64,000 nt of DNA, taken from the NCBI GenBank assembly GCA_028571685.1, contig CM053144.1, positions 101,400,171 through 101,464,170 on the forward strand, read 5' to 3'. A program made the position numbers and the translations under genes. How positions within the stretch are numbered: the stretch's first letter is position 1; every line of letters begins with the position of its first letter. The notes under the pieces are model-generated. The model was given only the letters and a program-made list of their open reading frames with translations, had not been told where the DNA came from and did no database searches. The stretch comes from Heterohyrax brucei. Its lineage: Eukaryota; Chordata; Mammalia; Hyracoidea; Procaviidae. Shown here one piece after another: positions 53,575 to 64,000 of the stretch.

Positions 53575-53745
53575 CAGCATTTCAACTAAGCACCATGATA
53601 AATGTTTTGCACACATTAGGTCATCGAGTGTTCACAGTATTATCACCCTGATTTTGCAGAAAACTAATACTTAAATGAGGTACAGTAACTTGCTTGACTC
53701 AACATAGTTAATGCCAAAGTTGAACTCTTCCAGCTAGTACAAATA
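53575..53745 (-). repeat. MIR (minus strand)
   Basis: CTAAGCACCATGATAAATGT, TTTGCACACATTAGGTCATC, TATCACCCTGATTTTGCAGA, AACTTGCTTGACTCAACATA: the reverse MIR order (GCACTGTGCTAAG, then TTTTACAGATGAGG, then AACTTGCCCAAGGTCACA). Confidence 0.75.
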
Positions 53746-53771
53746 ACCCATAAGTATGTTAAAAATATTAA

Positions 53772-53872
53772 TCATCGAAACATTTCCCTGGAGGTTCTCA
53801 TTCACCAAGATCTGGGTAGGGCTAAGAATCTGTGTTATTAATAAAGACTCTGGGCAATTCTTCTAATAAGTG
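53772..53872 (+). repeat. hAT-type MITE fragment (probable)
   Basis: GGAGGTTCTCATTCACCAAG, ATCTGGGTAGGGCTAAGAAT, CTGTGTTATTAATAAAGACT, CTGGGCAATTCTT resembles a common old hAT MITE (GGTCTGGGGTGGGGCCCAAG, AATCTGCATTTTTAA). Confidence 0.45.
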
Positions 53873-54144
53873 TAAGAAAAACTACACTTAATTATTTTGC
53901 ATCCCATTTAGGCAGTTTGATCATTATATTGAATGATATAAACTGAAAAAGGCAACAGACACTGCTGATTTACAAAGTGCTCTCTACTGCATTCCTTTCC
54001 AATAATCAAGAATGAACACTTTTATTAACTGTATTACATTATGTGATGTTATTGCAGGTGTATATGTGTGTTGTCAATTTTAAATTTCATTTATTTTATA
54101 TGTCAGTGGCAATCAGCTAGTTGTTTGTACATATTTCACTTCTT

Positions 54145-54475
54145 TCTACTAGGCCTTAAAAACATTATGCTGAGTGAAACCAGTCACAAAAAGAAAAGTA
54201 CTGAATGACTGTACTTATATAAAATATCTAGAATATGCAAATGTATAGAAATCAAACTTTCTTCATGGTTACCAGGCACAGGAGAGAGTACAGAATGGGG
54301 ATTATTACAGCATTGAGTATCTGTTAATGATGATTGAAAACTTGGCAAAAGATACAGATGATGGTGCACAACAGGGTCAATGTAATAATGTCAATGAATA
54401 GTATATGTATAAATGTTGACTAGGACAATGTGTATTGCATCTCTTTTTACCACAATAAAAAGTATAATAATAGAA
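54145..54475 (+). repeat. L1 3' UTR fragment, older type (plus strand)
   Basis: AACATTATGCTGAGTGAAAC, CAGTCACAAAAAGAAAAGTA, GGTTACCAGGCACAGGAGAG and TTTTTACCACAATAAAAAGT: the end of L1 ORF2 and a 3' UTR of an old mammalian L1 type. Confidence 0.75.
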
Positions 54476-54764
54476 AAGTGTACTTTTGGTATACCTAATC
54501 AGTTGTTTTCAGTAGATGCTGCTTATATCTGGTATGCCTTTTCTGTCCTTCTCGTGGAGATGCATGTGGTACCATCTCACCCCTGGGCCTCTGTCAGTGA
54601 GCTGAATCTAGATGGGCTTCTGTCACTCCTGGCCCTGAGCTACAGACCTTGAAGCATTCAGAGGAAGGATGACAGGAAGTCCATGGCCCTCACACTGAAA
54701 TAGCTTGTTTCCTTACTGTAGAGACAAACACAGAAACTGGCAAAATACATCATCAACTATATAA
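54476..54764. other. no feature seen
   Basis: A 79-codon plus frame (54,413-54,652) has no recognisable signature. Confidence 0.4.
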
Positions 54765-55808
54765 ACAGATGGCACTAACTAAAAAAACAAATACATATTA
54801 AAATAATGATCAGACCACTGCCGTAAGAACTCAAGAAAAGTTTAAATACAGAAGAAAACATTCTCTGACAGTAACCAGAGTGGGGAGGTGGAAAGGGGAT
54901 TTTACCAACTAGATAGTAGACAAGAAGTTACCTTAAGGGAAGAAAAGGACAACACATCTATGCAAGGGAAATCAGCACAACTGAACTAAACCAAAAGCTA
55001 ACAAGTTTTCTAAACACAAAACACTCTGAGGGACATAAAAGCAGGAGTGGGAATCTGGGGACCACGGTTTTAAGGGACACCTAGGTCAACTGGCGTAACA
55101 AAGTTTATTAAGAAAATGTTCTACATCTTACTTTGGTGAGTGGTATCTGGGGTATTAACAGGTTGAAAGTGGCCATCTAAGATGCATGAACTTGTCCCAG
55201 CCTACCTGGAGCAAAGAAGAGCAAAGAGCACAGAAGACACAAGAAAAACATTAGCCCAAGAGATAAAATAGGCCACAAGACCAGACATTCTATCAGTCTG
55301 AGACCAGAAGAACTAGATGATATCCAGCTACCATCAATGACAACACCAACAAAGAACACAGCAGAGAATCCTGACAGAGCAGGAGAGAGTGGAGTACAGA
55401 ATGCAAACTTACTTCATAGGACCAGACTTCATAGTCTGGCTGAGACTAGAGGAATCCCAGAAGACATAGCCCCTAGACTATTAGCCTCAAATTAAAATCA
55501 TACCTGAAGTCAAATTTTCAAAGATTAAATCAGGTTATAAAACATAAAATAATGCTCTTGAAAAGCATACTTCTTAGTTCAAGCATATACACAAGACTAA
55601 ATGGGCAGCTCTTGTCTAGATGTGAAACCAGAAGACAAAAACGGGTAGGAGCTCATTGAATGCACACAGAAAACTTGGGGTGGAAGGGCAAGTGTGCTGT
55701 CACACTGTAGGGATGGCAACTAGGGTCACTCAACAATATGTGAATAAGGTTTTGTATGAGAAACTAACTTGAACTGTAAACTCACCTAAAGCTTAATAAA
55801 AATAATAA
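54765..55808 (+). mobile_element. 5'-truncated L1, 3' UTR (plus strand)
   Basis: TTAACAGGTTGAAAGTGGCC, ATCTAAGATGCATGAACTTG, GAAGAACTAGATGATATCCA and the end AACTGTAAACTCACCTAAAG, CTTAATAAAAATAATAAG. It is the same 3' UTR as 22.2-23.07 and 62.3-63.4 kb. Confidence 0.85.
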
Positions 55809-56786
55809 GACAGCCAGAGAAGAAAACAATTTGATGTGTCAGAAAGATCACAGATTCTTGAGCCATTTGTACTACTTTCACTTCTTCCATACTAAAACCT
55901 CTGAATTCTTGTTAACACAAAATTTCAGTGTGAAAAAAGATATTCATGGAAAAAGTCCTAAGACTAATTGCAGGATGTTGAGACATTCTGAGACAAAAAT
56001 GATGTTTATCACAAAGAAAGAGCTATAGCTAAGGAAATCCCTTGCTTGGTGTTCGCTGTGTGCATTCTGATGACTTGCTCTCATATCCCTACAGGAAGAG
56101 ATCAGTTGAAACTCCTTTGTTCTCTGTCATCTAGGCTTAAGAATTGTCCCCCAGATAACAGGCACACACGCTAACAAGATGAACCATGAAATGTTTTTCC
56201 TATTAGTAACCATGCTAATCCACTGTCAGTTCTACAAACTAACCAAATATCAATCCTTTAAGAAGCCTAATCAAAAGTCTCCATACATCCTGTCCCTACC
56301 CCAACACACACACATTCTTGATTAAGAGAGGGGATATTATTTTCTTCATACAATGCTTTCTTATAAACTGCGTTTCTTGGTCTCTTCAACAATGGGCTAT
56401 AAAAAGAGATTCCTTCAGTTCTTATCTTGGCTACTTAATCCCTTGGCCTTGATTTTGAATTTGACAAGCTGCCTATCCAGACTGTGTCTCAATTCCCACT
56501 GGTAAAGTGAGTAAAGCATCACAAACAACTCACCAGGTAACTGAGACAAGTCTCCAATAAAGAACTTCAAGGAATTTTCAACACTCATGTTTGTATGGGT
56601 TCTAATTAATGCGCAGTACTGACATGAGCCCAAGGGTTAGATTCCAGAAGTACAACAGAGCAAAGGCAGAAGCTGGCTGTGAGCTCCGTTCTTTTAAAGG
56701 GACCATGTAGGTTGAAAGTTTCCATAAACTCAAAAAGCTTTAATGCAAACATGAGGAAGATGTCTATATTTCTAGATCAACGTTGT
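55809..56786. other. unassigned sequence
   Basis: GGGCTATAAAAAGAGATTCC (56,394-56,413) and CAATAAAG (56,552-56,559) could be the promoter and polyadenylation signals of an old LTR. I see no ends or partner to support that. Confidence 0.3.
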
Positions 56787-56832
56787 TTGTTAGTTGCTGT
56801 CGTATTGATTCTAACTCAGAGAGACATAACAA
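56787..56832 (-). repeat. RTE/AfroSINE 3' end fragment
   Basis: TTGTTTGTTAGTTGCTGTCG, TATTGATTCTAACTCAGAGA is the complement of the shared SINE/RTE 3' terminus. Confidence 0.65.
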
Positions 56833-56895
56833 TAATATGAAATTACACATGAAGAGAATTCAAAATTAACAACTTCTTTAAAATCTGAATATAAT

Positions 56896-57399
56896 ATTAT
56901 GGCACTGTCATGGATTATGTCCTTCCAAAATGTGTGTAGTCATTTGGCTAGGCTTTGCTTCCTGATATTGTGTGATATTGCTAGCAGTGTACCCCCTGCC
57001 TCTATAAAACTAACGTGGGAGGATGGGCAGCACTTGTGTTGGTGAGGCAAGACTCAAGGTACAGGATTCTACTGTACATTGAAGCAATGTTTGGGGATAT
57101 AAAGGAAAAGGAAACAAGCAGAGAATTGGGGGTCTCATACCTTGAGGAAAGAAGCAGTGCTGGGTGTAGAGCACATCCTTTAGAAAGGACCTGGGAACCT
57201 GTATCTCAGAAGCTTCCAGTCCAGGGGAAGATTGATGACAAAGACCCTCCTCCATAGCCAATAGAGAAAGCCTTCCCTGGGAGCCAATGACCTGAATTTG
57301 GACTTGTAACCCACTGGACAGTGATAGAATAAAATTTCTCTTTGTTAAAGCCATCCATCCATGGTATTTTTGTTACAGCAGCACTAGATGACTAAGACA
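56896..57399 (+). repeat. MaLR-like solo LTR, same subtype as 4,458-4,982
   Basis: Starts CTGTCATGGATTATGTCC and ends GCACTAGATGACTAAGACA. AATAAAATTTCTC (from 57,328) and GTTAAAGCCATCCATCCATG, TTACAGCAGCACTAG align with the copy at 4,458. The frame at 57,010-57,354 is accidental. Confidence 0.75.
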
Positions 57400-57898
57400 A
57401 GCACCATAAACAAAAACCTACATGCACAAAGTATAACAAGTGCAATAAGAAAAGAAAGTGGCACTGAACAAACAAAAAATTGACAGGAAGTTATGTTGAA
57501 TAAATTAGAAGTATAATATTAGTAGAATTTACTTGATAAAATAAGTGGTCAAAAAAATAAGTGATTGAGATATTTATGATTAATCATTAAAATCCTGATT
57601 TCCTGAATTTCTTCATTTAATTCATGGTTATGGAACACTTACCATTTGCTAACTGCCAGGGAAACAACAGTAACCTGTAGGTGAGGTCCTACTTCAATGG
57701 AATTTACCTGCCAGAGAAAGAGAGAGCTTATTTCAAAATTTTAAAAAATACATTACAACTTAAAAAAACATTAAAAATACAAATAGTTCTTAAACCCATT
57801 TGTTTGCATTCTAAAGCATATAAACATATAAAACTTTGTTAAAACTCACTTTTAAAACTTCATGAGTTTCCTTTTTTAGCTAAAAATAAAGAACAGAA
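57400..57898. other. no feature seen
   Basis: AT-rich sequence. Confidence 0.5.
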
Positions 57899-58108
57899 GG
57901 GGGTCCTTGAATGGTACAAGAGTTTAGCATGCTTGGAGGCTAACCAAAAGGTTGGAGGTTCTAGTTCACCAAAAGGTATCCCAGAAGGAAGGCTCAGTAA
58001 TCTACTTCTGAAAAATCAGCCATCAGAAACTCTGTAGGGCACAGTTTTACTCTCATACACATGGGATCACCATGAATCAGAGTGGACTAGATGGTCTCTG
58101 GTTTGCTT
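57899..58108 (+). repeat. AfroSINE, full length (plus strand)
   Basis: GGGGTCCTTGAATGGTACAA, GGCTAACCAAAAGGTTGGAG, GTTCTAGTTCACCAAAAGG, TCAGCCATCAGAAACTCTGT and CCATGAATCAGAGTGGACTA with a CTGGTTTGC tail. Confidence 0.9.
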
Positions 58109-58315
58109 AGAGATTAGAAGAAAACACCAGAGGAGAAACAGGTGCTATTTGTTGCAAACATTTGATACAGGGGATGAGGTAGAATGGACACTGTCAAGGG
58201 AGCTCGAGGTCCTGCACAAGAAAAAGGACAATAAACACTATTTTCCATGTTTCTAGACATGGCACAGCAGTGGTATCTAAGCAACATGCACAGAAATAAA
58301 TATAAAGCATATGTT

Positions 58316-58450
58316 ATGAACATGGATTCTGAGTCCAGAACCCTGTGTCTGAATTCTGACGTGGACACTTAGAAGCTACACACCCTTGTTCACTCAAACT
58401 CTGTGTTTCAGTTCCCTAATCTTTAAACGGATATAATTGTAACCATTTGT
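58316..58450 (+). repeat. MIR (plus strand)
   Basis: ATGGATTCTGAGTCCAGAAC, CCTGTGTCTGAATTCTGACG, TTTCAGTTCCCTAATCTTTA, AACGGATATAATTGTAACC follows MIR from its tRNA-like part to its core. Confidence 0.75.
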
Positions 58451-58529
58451 GGTAGATTATAAAAATGACACAGTCTTTTACTCCTTCCTATACCCAGATG
58501 GAAGGAATACACTGAGTTTCTGTACCTAT

Positions 58530-60050
58530 AAGAATCGGTTGATGTTCAACCACTTCAGGAAGTAACATATGATCAGGAACTAACGGTACCTAAGAGGGAA
58601 GGCCAAGCTTCACTGAAGGCACTGGTGAAAAACAAGGCTCCAGAAACTGAAGGGATACCAACTGAGACATTTCAACAAATGGATGCAGTACTGGAAGTAC
58701 TTACTCATCTATGCTAAGAAATTTGGACAGTCACCCGGCCAGTGACTGGAAAAATCCATATTTGTTCCTATTCCTAAGAAAGGTAATCCAATCAAATGTA
58801 GAAATTATTGGACAATATCATTAAGATCATCTACAGGCAAAATTTTGCTATATATCGTTCAAAAGCTGCTGCAGCAGCATATTGACAGACAGATGTCAGA
58901 CATTCAAGCCCGATTTAGAAGAGGACTTGGAACCAGGGATATCACTGCTGATGTCAGAGAGATCTTGGCTAAAAGCACACAGTACCAGAAAGATGTCTGC
59001 CTGTGCTTTATTGATTACGCAAAGGCACTTGTCTGTGTGGGTTATAAGAAATTATGGTCAACATTGCTGAGAATGGGAATTCCAGAATGCTTAATGGTGC
59101 TCTTGAGGAATCCATACATGGAGCAAGAGGCGGTTGTTCAAACAGAGCAAGGGGCTACTACATGGTTTAAAGGCAGCAGACATGTATCAGGGCTATATCC
59201 TTTCACCTTCCAACCTGTATACTGAGTAAATAACTTGAGCCTTCAGAGTATGTGAATAAATTTGGGCATCAGGATTGGAGAAAGACTCATTAACAACCTG
59301 TGTTATATAGGTGACATAACTTTGCTTGCTGCAAGTGAAGAAACCTTGAATCACTTATGAAGATCAAAGAGCACAATCTTCAGTATGGATTATACCCCAA
59401 CATAGATAAAACAGAAATCTTCACAACTGAACCAGTAAGCAACATCATGAGAAATGGAGAAAAGACAGAGGTTGTCGAGAATTTTATCTTATTTGAAAAT
59501 AAACACTCAGGAAAGCAGCAGTCAAGAAATCAAAAGATGCATTGTATTGGCAATGTCTGATGCAAAAGATCTCTTCAAAGTTTTGAAAAGTAAAGATGTC
59601 ACTTTGAGGACTAAGGTGCACCTCACCCAAGCCATAGTGTTTTTGATCACTTCACATCCATTTTAAAGCTGGACTATAAATAAGGAATATCAAAGGAGAA
59701 CTGACACCTTTGAATTGTGGTGTTGGTGAAGAATACTGAATAAATATTTATAGACCACCAGAAAACGAACAAAGCTGTGTTGGAAGAAGTACAACCAGAA
59801 TGCCGCTTTGAAGCAAGGATGGTTAAGTTATTAGCACAGACCAGATCCTGGAGAAGGACATCATGCTTGGTAAAACAGAAGCTCATTAAAAAAGAGAAAG
59901 ACCCTCAAAGAGATGGGTTGACACAGTGCTGCAACAGTGGGCTCAAGCATAGTAACAATTGTGAGGATGGCACAGGAATGGACTGTGTTTTGCTCTGTTT
60001 TGTATATGGTTGCTGTGAATCAGAAGTACCCTGATGATCTCTAACAACAA
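58530..60050 (+). mobile_element. 5'-truncated RTE LINE (plus strand), about 1.5 kb
   Basis: From GGTTGATGTTCAACCACTTC the sequence follows RTE reverse transcriptase. A 126-codon frame (58,845-59,225) keeps motif A (CFIDYAKA) and the fingers region (QARFRRGLGTRDI). The YADD active site reads YIGD (about 59,306-59,317), so it is inactive. The C-terminal part and 3' end (GCTGTGAATCAGAAGTACCC, CTAACAACAA) follow, and the mariner derivative begins immediately after. Confidence 0.92.
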
Positions 60051-60051
60051 T

Positions 60052-60464
60052 GAGGTCTGACAATTAAGTCCTTGAACTTCATTGTTCTGAGTGCTCCATA
60101 CCTCATTGCTGAATATCACTGTGGTTACCTTCTAAGTATTCCAGCTGGGAAGCTAGTAAAATAACCGTGTTGGAACACCCTCCCTACTCACTTTATCCAG
60201 CCTCCATGACTTTTTTCGTTACCTAACAATAAAGGAAATACTGAAAGTAAGACATTTTGATGACATTCAAGACATCAAGGGTAATACAGTGACAGTCCTG
60301 ACGGCCTTTTGAGAAAGAGTTCCAAAATTGCTTTGAAGGGTAGACTAGGTGCTGGCTTCAATGCATAACTTCCTAAGGGGAGTACTTCAAACTGACTGTA
60401 GTGATATTCAGCAATGAGGTATGTAGTATTTTTTTTAGGATGAGTTCACAAACTTCATTGGCAG
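60052..60464 (+). mobile_element. non-autonomous mariner element with terminal inverted repeats
   Basis: The left end GAGGTCTGACAATTAAGTCC to about 60,137 and the right end (60,385-60,464) are inverted copies: CATACCTCATTGCTGAATAT (60,098-60,117) is matched by ATATTCAGCAATGAGGTATG (60,404-60,423). Between them the plus strand keeps the end of a mariner transposase gene (GGAACACCCTCCCTACTCAC, ATTTTGATGACATTCAAGAC, AATTGCTTTGAAGGGTAGAC). Mariner elements move by cut and paste into TA. This copy is about 410 bp, has lost most of the transposase and about 6 bp of its right end. Confidence 0.88.
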
Positions 60465-60469
60465 TATTT

Positions 60470-60938
60470 TTATGTACACTTATCAAAAGGCAGTATCTAT
60501 TTCTGTCCCTTTGAAGGCTTGCTGGTCTTTTGACTCACTGTGGCCCATAGAACTCAATAGGAGTGACATCATGTTCGTTGCAAACCCAGACCTCAAGAAA
60601 CTGTGCACTCTTCCCCTCTCTCTTGGGACCCTTGCCTCCCCTACCAGGAACATGATGCTTCCCTCATGTAAACATGCTCCTGGTAATATGCAATCACATG
60701 AACCAAAACCAGTCAGTTCTATGTCCCAGCCAAGGTCCCAGAGATATGATAGGTGACTGAGATCAGCAAAGCTGCCTACCTGACCCACAGTTCACAGAAG
60801 ACATGTGAGCAAGCCCAGCCTTACATCAGCAGACTACTCAGCTGGTTCTTAAACTACTGAACAATACTAAATTATTATCGTTCTAGGCCACTCAACTTGA
60901 AGGTGATTTGTTATGCAGCAAAAGTTAACTAATAAACA
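60470..60938 (+). repeat. MaLR/MLT1-like LTR (plus strand)
   Basis: AAAAGGCAGTATCTATTTCT, CACTGTGGCCCATAGAACTC, GAGCAAGCCCAGCCTTACAT, TGACCCACAGTTCACAGAAG and TGATTTGTTATGCAGCAAAA, GTTAACTAAT give the known order of an old MLT1-type LTR. The opposing frames of 94 and 101 codons at 60,472-60,788 lie inside it. Confidence 0.6.
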
Positions 60939-60997
60939 ATCTCAGAGAGTAAATGTGAGACGTAATTAAGTTTAAACAGTGCCTAACAAGTTATAGT

Positions 60998-61158
60998 GGA
61001 AACCCTGGTCACATAGTGGTTAAGTGCTATGGATGCTGACCAAAAATTTGGCAGTTCAAATCTACCAGGGGCTCCTTAGAAACTCTTTGGAGGCAGTTCT
61101 ACTCCATCCTGAAGTGTCGCTATGAGGTGGAATCCGCTCCACGGCAGTAGGTTTAACA
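60998..61158 (+). repeat. AfroSINE (plus strand)
   Basis: GGAAACCCTGGTCACATAGT, GGTTAAGTGCTATGGATGC, GGCAGTTCAAATCTACCAGG and GTCGCTATGAGGTGGAATCC, GCTCCACGGCAGTAGGTTTA. Well preserved, with A and B boxes. Confidence 0.92.
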
Positions 61159-62335
61159 TGTTATAGTAGTACAATATAAGTATTGCTATTGTTATTAAAA
61201 ACAGGTGTCTTTCAGTTGAGTCAGCTTGCGTAACAACCTCTAAATCAAAGCCAGCTGGACCAGGGTAGAGTTTTTCATGCTGGTGATGGACAGTAGTTTG
61301 TGGCTATGTATATGACATCTAACAGACGGGCTCAGGTCTCTAGGGTGTCCTAACTTTCCATTCAAGTTATTTGTATTACAGCTCAATGCTTGTCTTAACA
61401 GGTCCAACTTCATTCATTAACTGGCTGAATAAAAAGAAATTAAGAATCTACAAGGTAAAGGATCAGGAAAGCCAAATAATTTACTCAGGGTTCTGACTCC
61501 TCTTGACCACCTATTACAAACATCCCAAAATCAGCAATTCAGAAATAAGGTTGAGAACCAAGTTTGCGAGCAAGCTTTCCAACACTCAGTTGTCCCACTG
61601 AGGAATTTACCTGGTCTCTTTAAACTGGCAGCATAGAAACAATCAGAAGTTTTGGCCAGAAAGCCGTAGTACTCCCAGAAACCATATTATCTTTTATTAG
61701 TTCCTTTAGTTGTGTCACAATTAGCTGATTTTTTTGTCTTAGTAAAAACCTTAATACCAACCTACATGTCCTTTTCAATACCTGATAATTTGGGGAAATT
61801 ATCTTACGCATTTCCATGAAGTAAATTGTGACTATTCTGCCAAGCCAATTTTATGCATTTCAATATGACATTCTTATCTTTCCTTTATTAAACTTAGTTA
61901 TTGAAAATTTCAATGCCTCTTAGAGAGAATCTCAATGCCCTTTGGTAACTGCTACCCACATCTTTTTTTATGATCACATCTAGAAACTCACAAAAGTGAA
62001 ACATAAGTAACCCGATTTACAAGAAGAAATAGGATCAAAGGTCTTTTCTATGTATAACCGTTTTATCAGGGAGATACTTTGTGTGTAGTCCAAGAACATG
62101 TATCTTGACCAAGAATTTATATTACACACAAAAGTTAAGCACTGATGTAACTGCTATCTTTATCAAAATAGAAAGTAAGCTAATCAATTTGAGGAAAAAA
62201 ATACTCAGAGAATTTTTAGTAACATTAGTAATTAGGAAACATTAGTACACAAACATTTTTCTCAGCAAATACAGCATACAAAAATTACCTTTTATAAGAA
62301 CAATGATGATTTTAGGAAGCATCTCACAACTTAGT
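61159..62335. other. no feature seen
   Basis: AT-rich sequence with no recognised repeat or gene. Confidence 0.5.
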
Positions 62336-63395
62336 TTCAGTTGGAAGACATGCTGAGTGAAATCAGTCAGCAGCAAGAGGATAAATATTGTATGCGATCC
62401 CTACTATAATGACTTAAAAATAGACTCATGTACAGCAGAAAAGACTCTGATGGCTTCAAGAGTTGGAAGGGAGGGAGAGGGCTGGTTATAGATTAGATGG
62501 TTGATAGAAATTTGGTTGGCTGAAAGCAGTGAAATCAAACAGTGGATAGTGGATCAACTTAACTAGACTTCACCATAAACTGAAAACTCTTCTAATCTTA
62601 ACCCAGTATTGCAAGGATAGAGTAGCAAGGGCAGGGGTTGGGAGACCATGCTCTCAGGGGACATCAAGGCCAGTTGGCATAACTAGCCTTATTGCTAAGA
62701 GAATCTTCTCCACTCCATATTGATGGGTGGCATCTGAGGTCTTAAAAGCTAGCAAGCCGCCATCTGAGGTATACCAAATGGTCCTAACTCAGCTGGAAAA
62801 GATGATCACCAAGAACAACAAAGACATAAGGGAAAAAGAACCCAGGTGACAGAAGGACACATGTGAATGGGTGACTGTATCAACATGTGACTAGAAGAAC
62901 CAGGTGGTACCTGGCCACCACCAAAGACAGCCATGATGGGGCACACAATGTTGAATCCCAGTGGCAACATGAGGAAAACAGGGGTGCAGCTCAATAACTG
63001 CATGAAAAGACCACAATTGATGGCTTGGCAGCCTGGGGGTTACCCTGGGAGCAAGGCCCCTACAACTATTGCTGCCCCTGACCAGAAAACATTACTGAGG
63101 TCAACTCCTCAGACAGAAATGGATTGGACTCAGGGACACAATATAACCATATGGCGTGTGTACTTTATGGTTCCATGCATTAATAGGATGCTGCCCTACT
63201 TGCCTCTTGCCAGAAGGAAGAGGAGAGGGTGGAACAGAAGGGACAGGAGATTGTTAAGAGGCTATGACACATATAGAATGAAAAGGATGAGAGTGCTGTC
63301 ACTGAGCAAGGAAAGCAGAGGGAGCTGCAGATAGGCAGGCATGCAAATTTAATTTGGATTGTACACTTTTACTTAATCACAAAAAAATGTCTTCT
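62336..63395 (+). mobile_element. 5'-truncated L1, ORF2 end and 3' UTR (plus strand)
   Basis: GAAGACATGCTGAGTGAAAT, CAGTCAGCAGCAAGAGGATA, GCTAGCAAGCCGCCATCTGA, GACTAGAAGAACCAGGTGGT and the end GGATTGTACACTTTTACTTA, ATCACAAAAAAATG. The 133-codon plus frame at 62,933-63,334 lies in this 3' UTR and is not a gene. Confidence 0.88.
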
Positions 63396-64000
63396 GTAAG
63401 CTTAAATGATTGATGTTATATAATATTTATAAACAATCTGTAAACTCACAAATTATAAATGTCATTCTTAAGTAGAACATTAGAAGCTCTTTAACACAAA
63501 TGAAAAAAAGAAAGAGAAAGAAAGATTCATAGTTTCCTAGGCTCAAAAGAAGATAAGTAGATCAGCTCTATCTGCAGTCTCAAGATGCTCACGTTTAAGT
63601 CACTCTTGGGAAATTGCAATAGAGTTTCAATGCAGGTTACTAAGTAAATTTATGTAGCAGCCACTACTACCCAGTTTCAGCATTGAAACTAACCCAAGTT
63701 ATAATTACAAATTTTGCCTTTTAAATATCTTTATTTTTCCTCAAAGCTAACCAAAGTTAAGCTCCTGCTTTAGCTAAATGTAGATAAACAGAGAGACAAC
63801 TCTCTATTTGACAGCTCAGAATACAAAAACTCTATCTCCTTACTTGGTCTGAGAGTAAACATCCCGCAGATTATTCATTTTCAAAATACTAGAATGTAGG
63901 AAAACTGCATTCCGTGAAATTGAAACATGGTGCTAGGACAGAGCAATAGAATAAAAATCATCACAGAAATTTCCACTACTCCAGAATCCCAGTTGTGGAC
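63396..64000. other. no feature seen
   Basis: AT-rich sequence with a purine-rich stretch (63,501-63,525); no gene or recognised repeat. Confidence 0.5.

Noticed and set aside
60472-60788. Opposing 94- and 101-codon frames as a possible gene pair
   Set aside because: Both lie in an old MLT1-like LTR and have no start context, splice signals or homology I recognise.
62933-63334. 133-codon plus-strand frame near the window end
   Set aside because: It falls in an L1 3' UTR shared with the copies at 22 and 55 kb, whose frames are not conserved.

Overview
The window looks like gene-poor nuclear DNA from an afrotherian mammal, most likely an elephant. The basis is the repeat content: many copies of a tRNA-derived SINE of AfroSINE type; several copies of an RTE-clade LINE whose 3' end matches that SINE's tail (CGACTCGACGGCA, then CCTAACAACAAC or GGTTTGG); L1 elements of one coherent lineage; and mammalian MIR, MaLR, mariner and hAT relics. 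I recognise no host protein-coding exon, RNA gene, CpG island or bacterial-type feature. Every long open frame lies in, or antisense to, a retroelement, or has no recognisable homology. Repeat boundaries were read by eye and are mostly good to 5-20 bases.

Layout. 1-9,065: AT-rich sequence with old LTR copies (about 1.1-1.7, 2.87-3.39 and 4.46-4.98 kb) and AfroSINEs (6.1-7.75 kb). 9,066-17,445: one nearly complete plus-strand RTE LINE split by four later insertions, namely a 3.6-kb L1 with a 46-bp SINE-tail insertion inside it, an inverted RTE, a MaLR LTR and an AfroSINE. 17.4-28.9 kb: scattered SINEs, an old L1 interrupted by a younger L1 3' half, a diverged local duplication (24.5-26.25 kb) and two RTE 3' pieces, one with a 5' inversion. 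28,939-35,974: a nearly full-length minus-strand L1 with target-site duplication, decayed ORF1 and ORF2, a GC-richer 5' UTR with two tandem units of about 247 bp, and a G-quadruplex motif in its 3' UTR. 36-41.7 kb: RTE and L1 pieces and AT-rich sequence.

41,765-43,650: a compact class II (betaretrovirus-like) provirus on the minus strand. It has paired LTRs, a 6-bp target duplication, a polypurine tract and a possible primer-binding site. Two deletions join the leader to the start of integrase and then to the end of env TM. Its leader holds six copies of a 48-bp unit, each with a GTAAGT splice-donor-like core. A roughly 397-bp L1-derived inverted repeat lies on both sides (41,305-41,702 and 44,879-45,275).

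45.3-64 kb: old L1, AfroSINEs, two RTE LINEs (51.7-53.3 and 58.5-60.05 kb), MIR and MaLR copies, a short mariner derivative with terminal inverted repeats (60,052-60,464) and two L1 3' ends.

The parts do not form a pathway. They record successive retrotransposition, with RTE as the probable driver of the SINEs because they share a 3' end.
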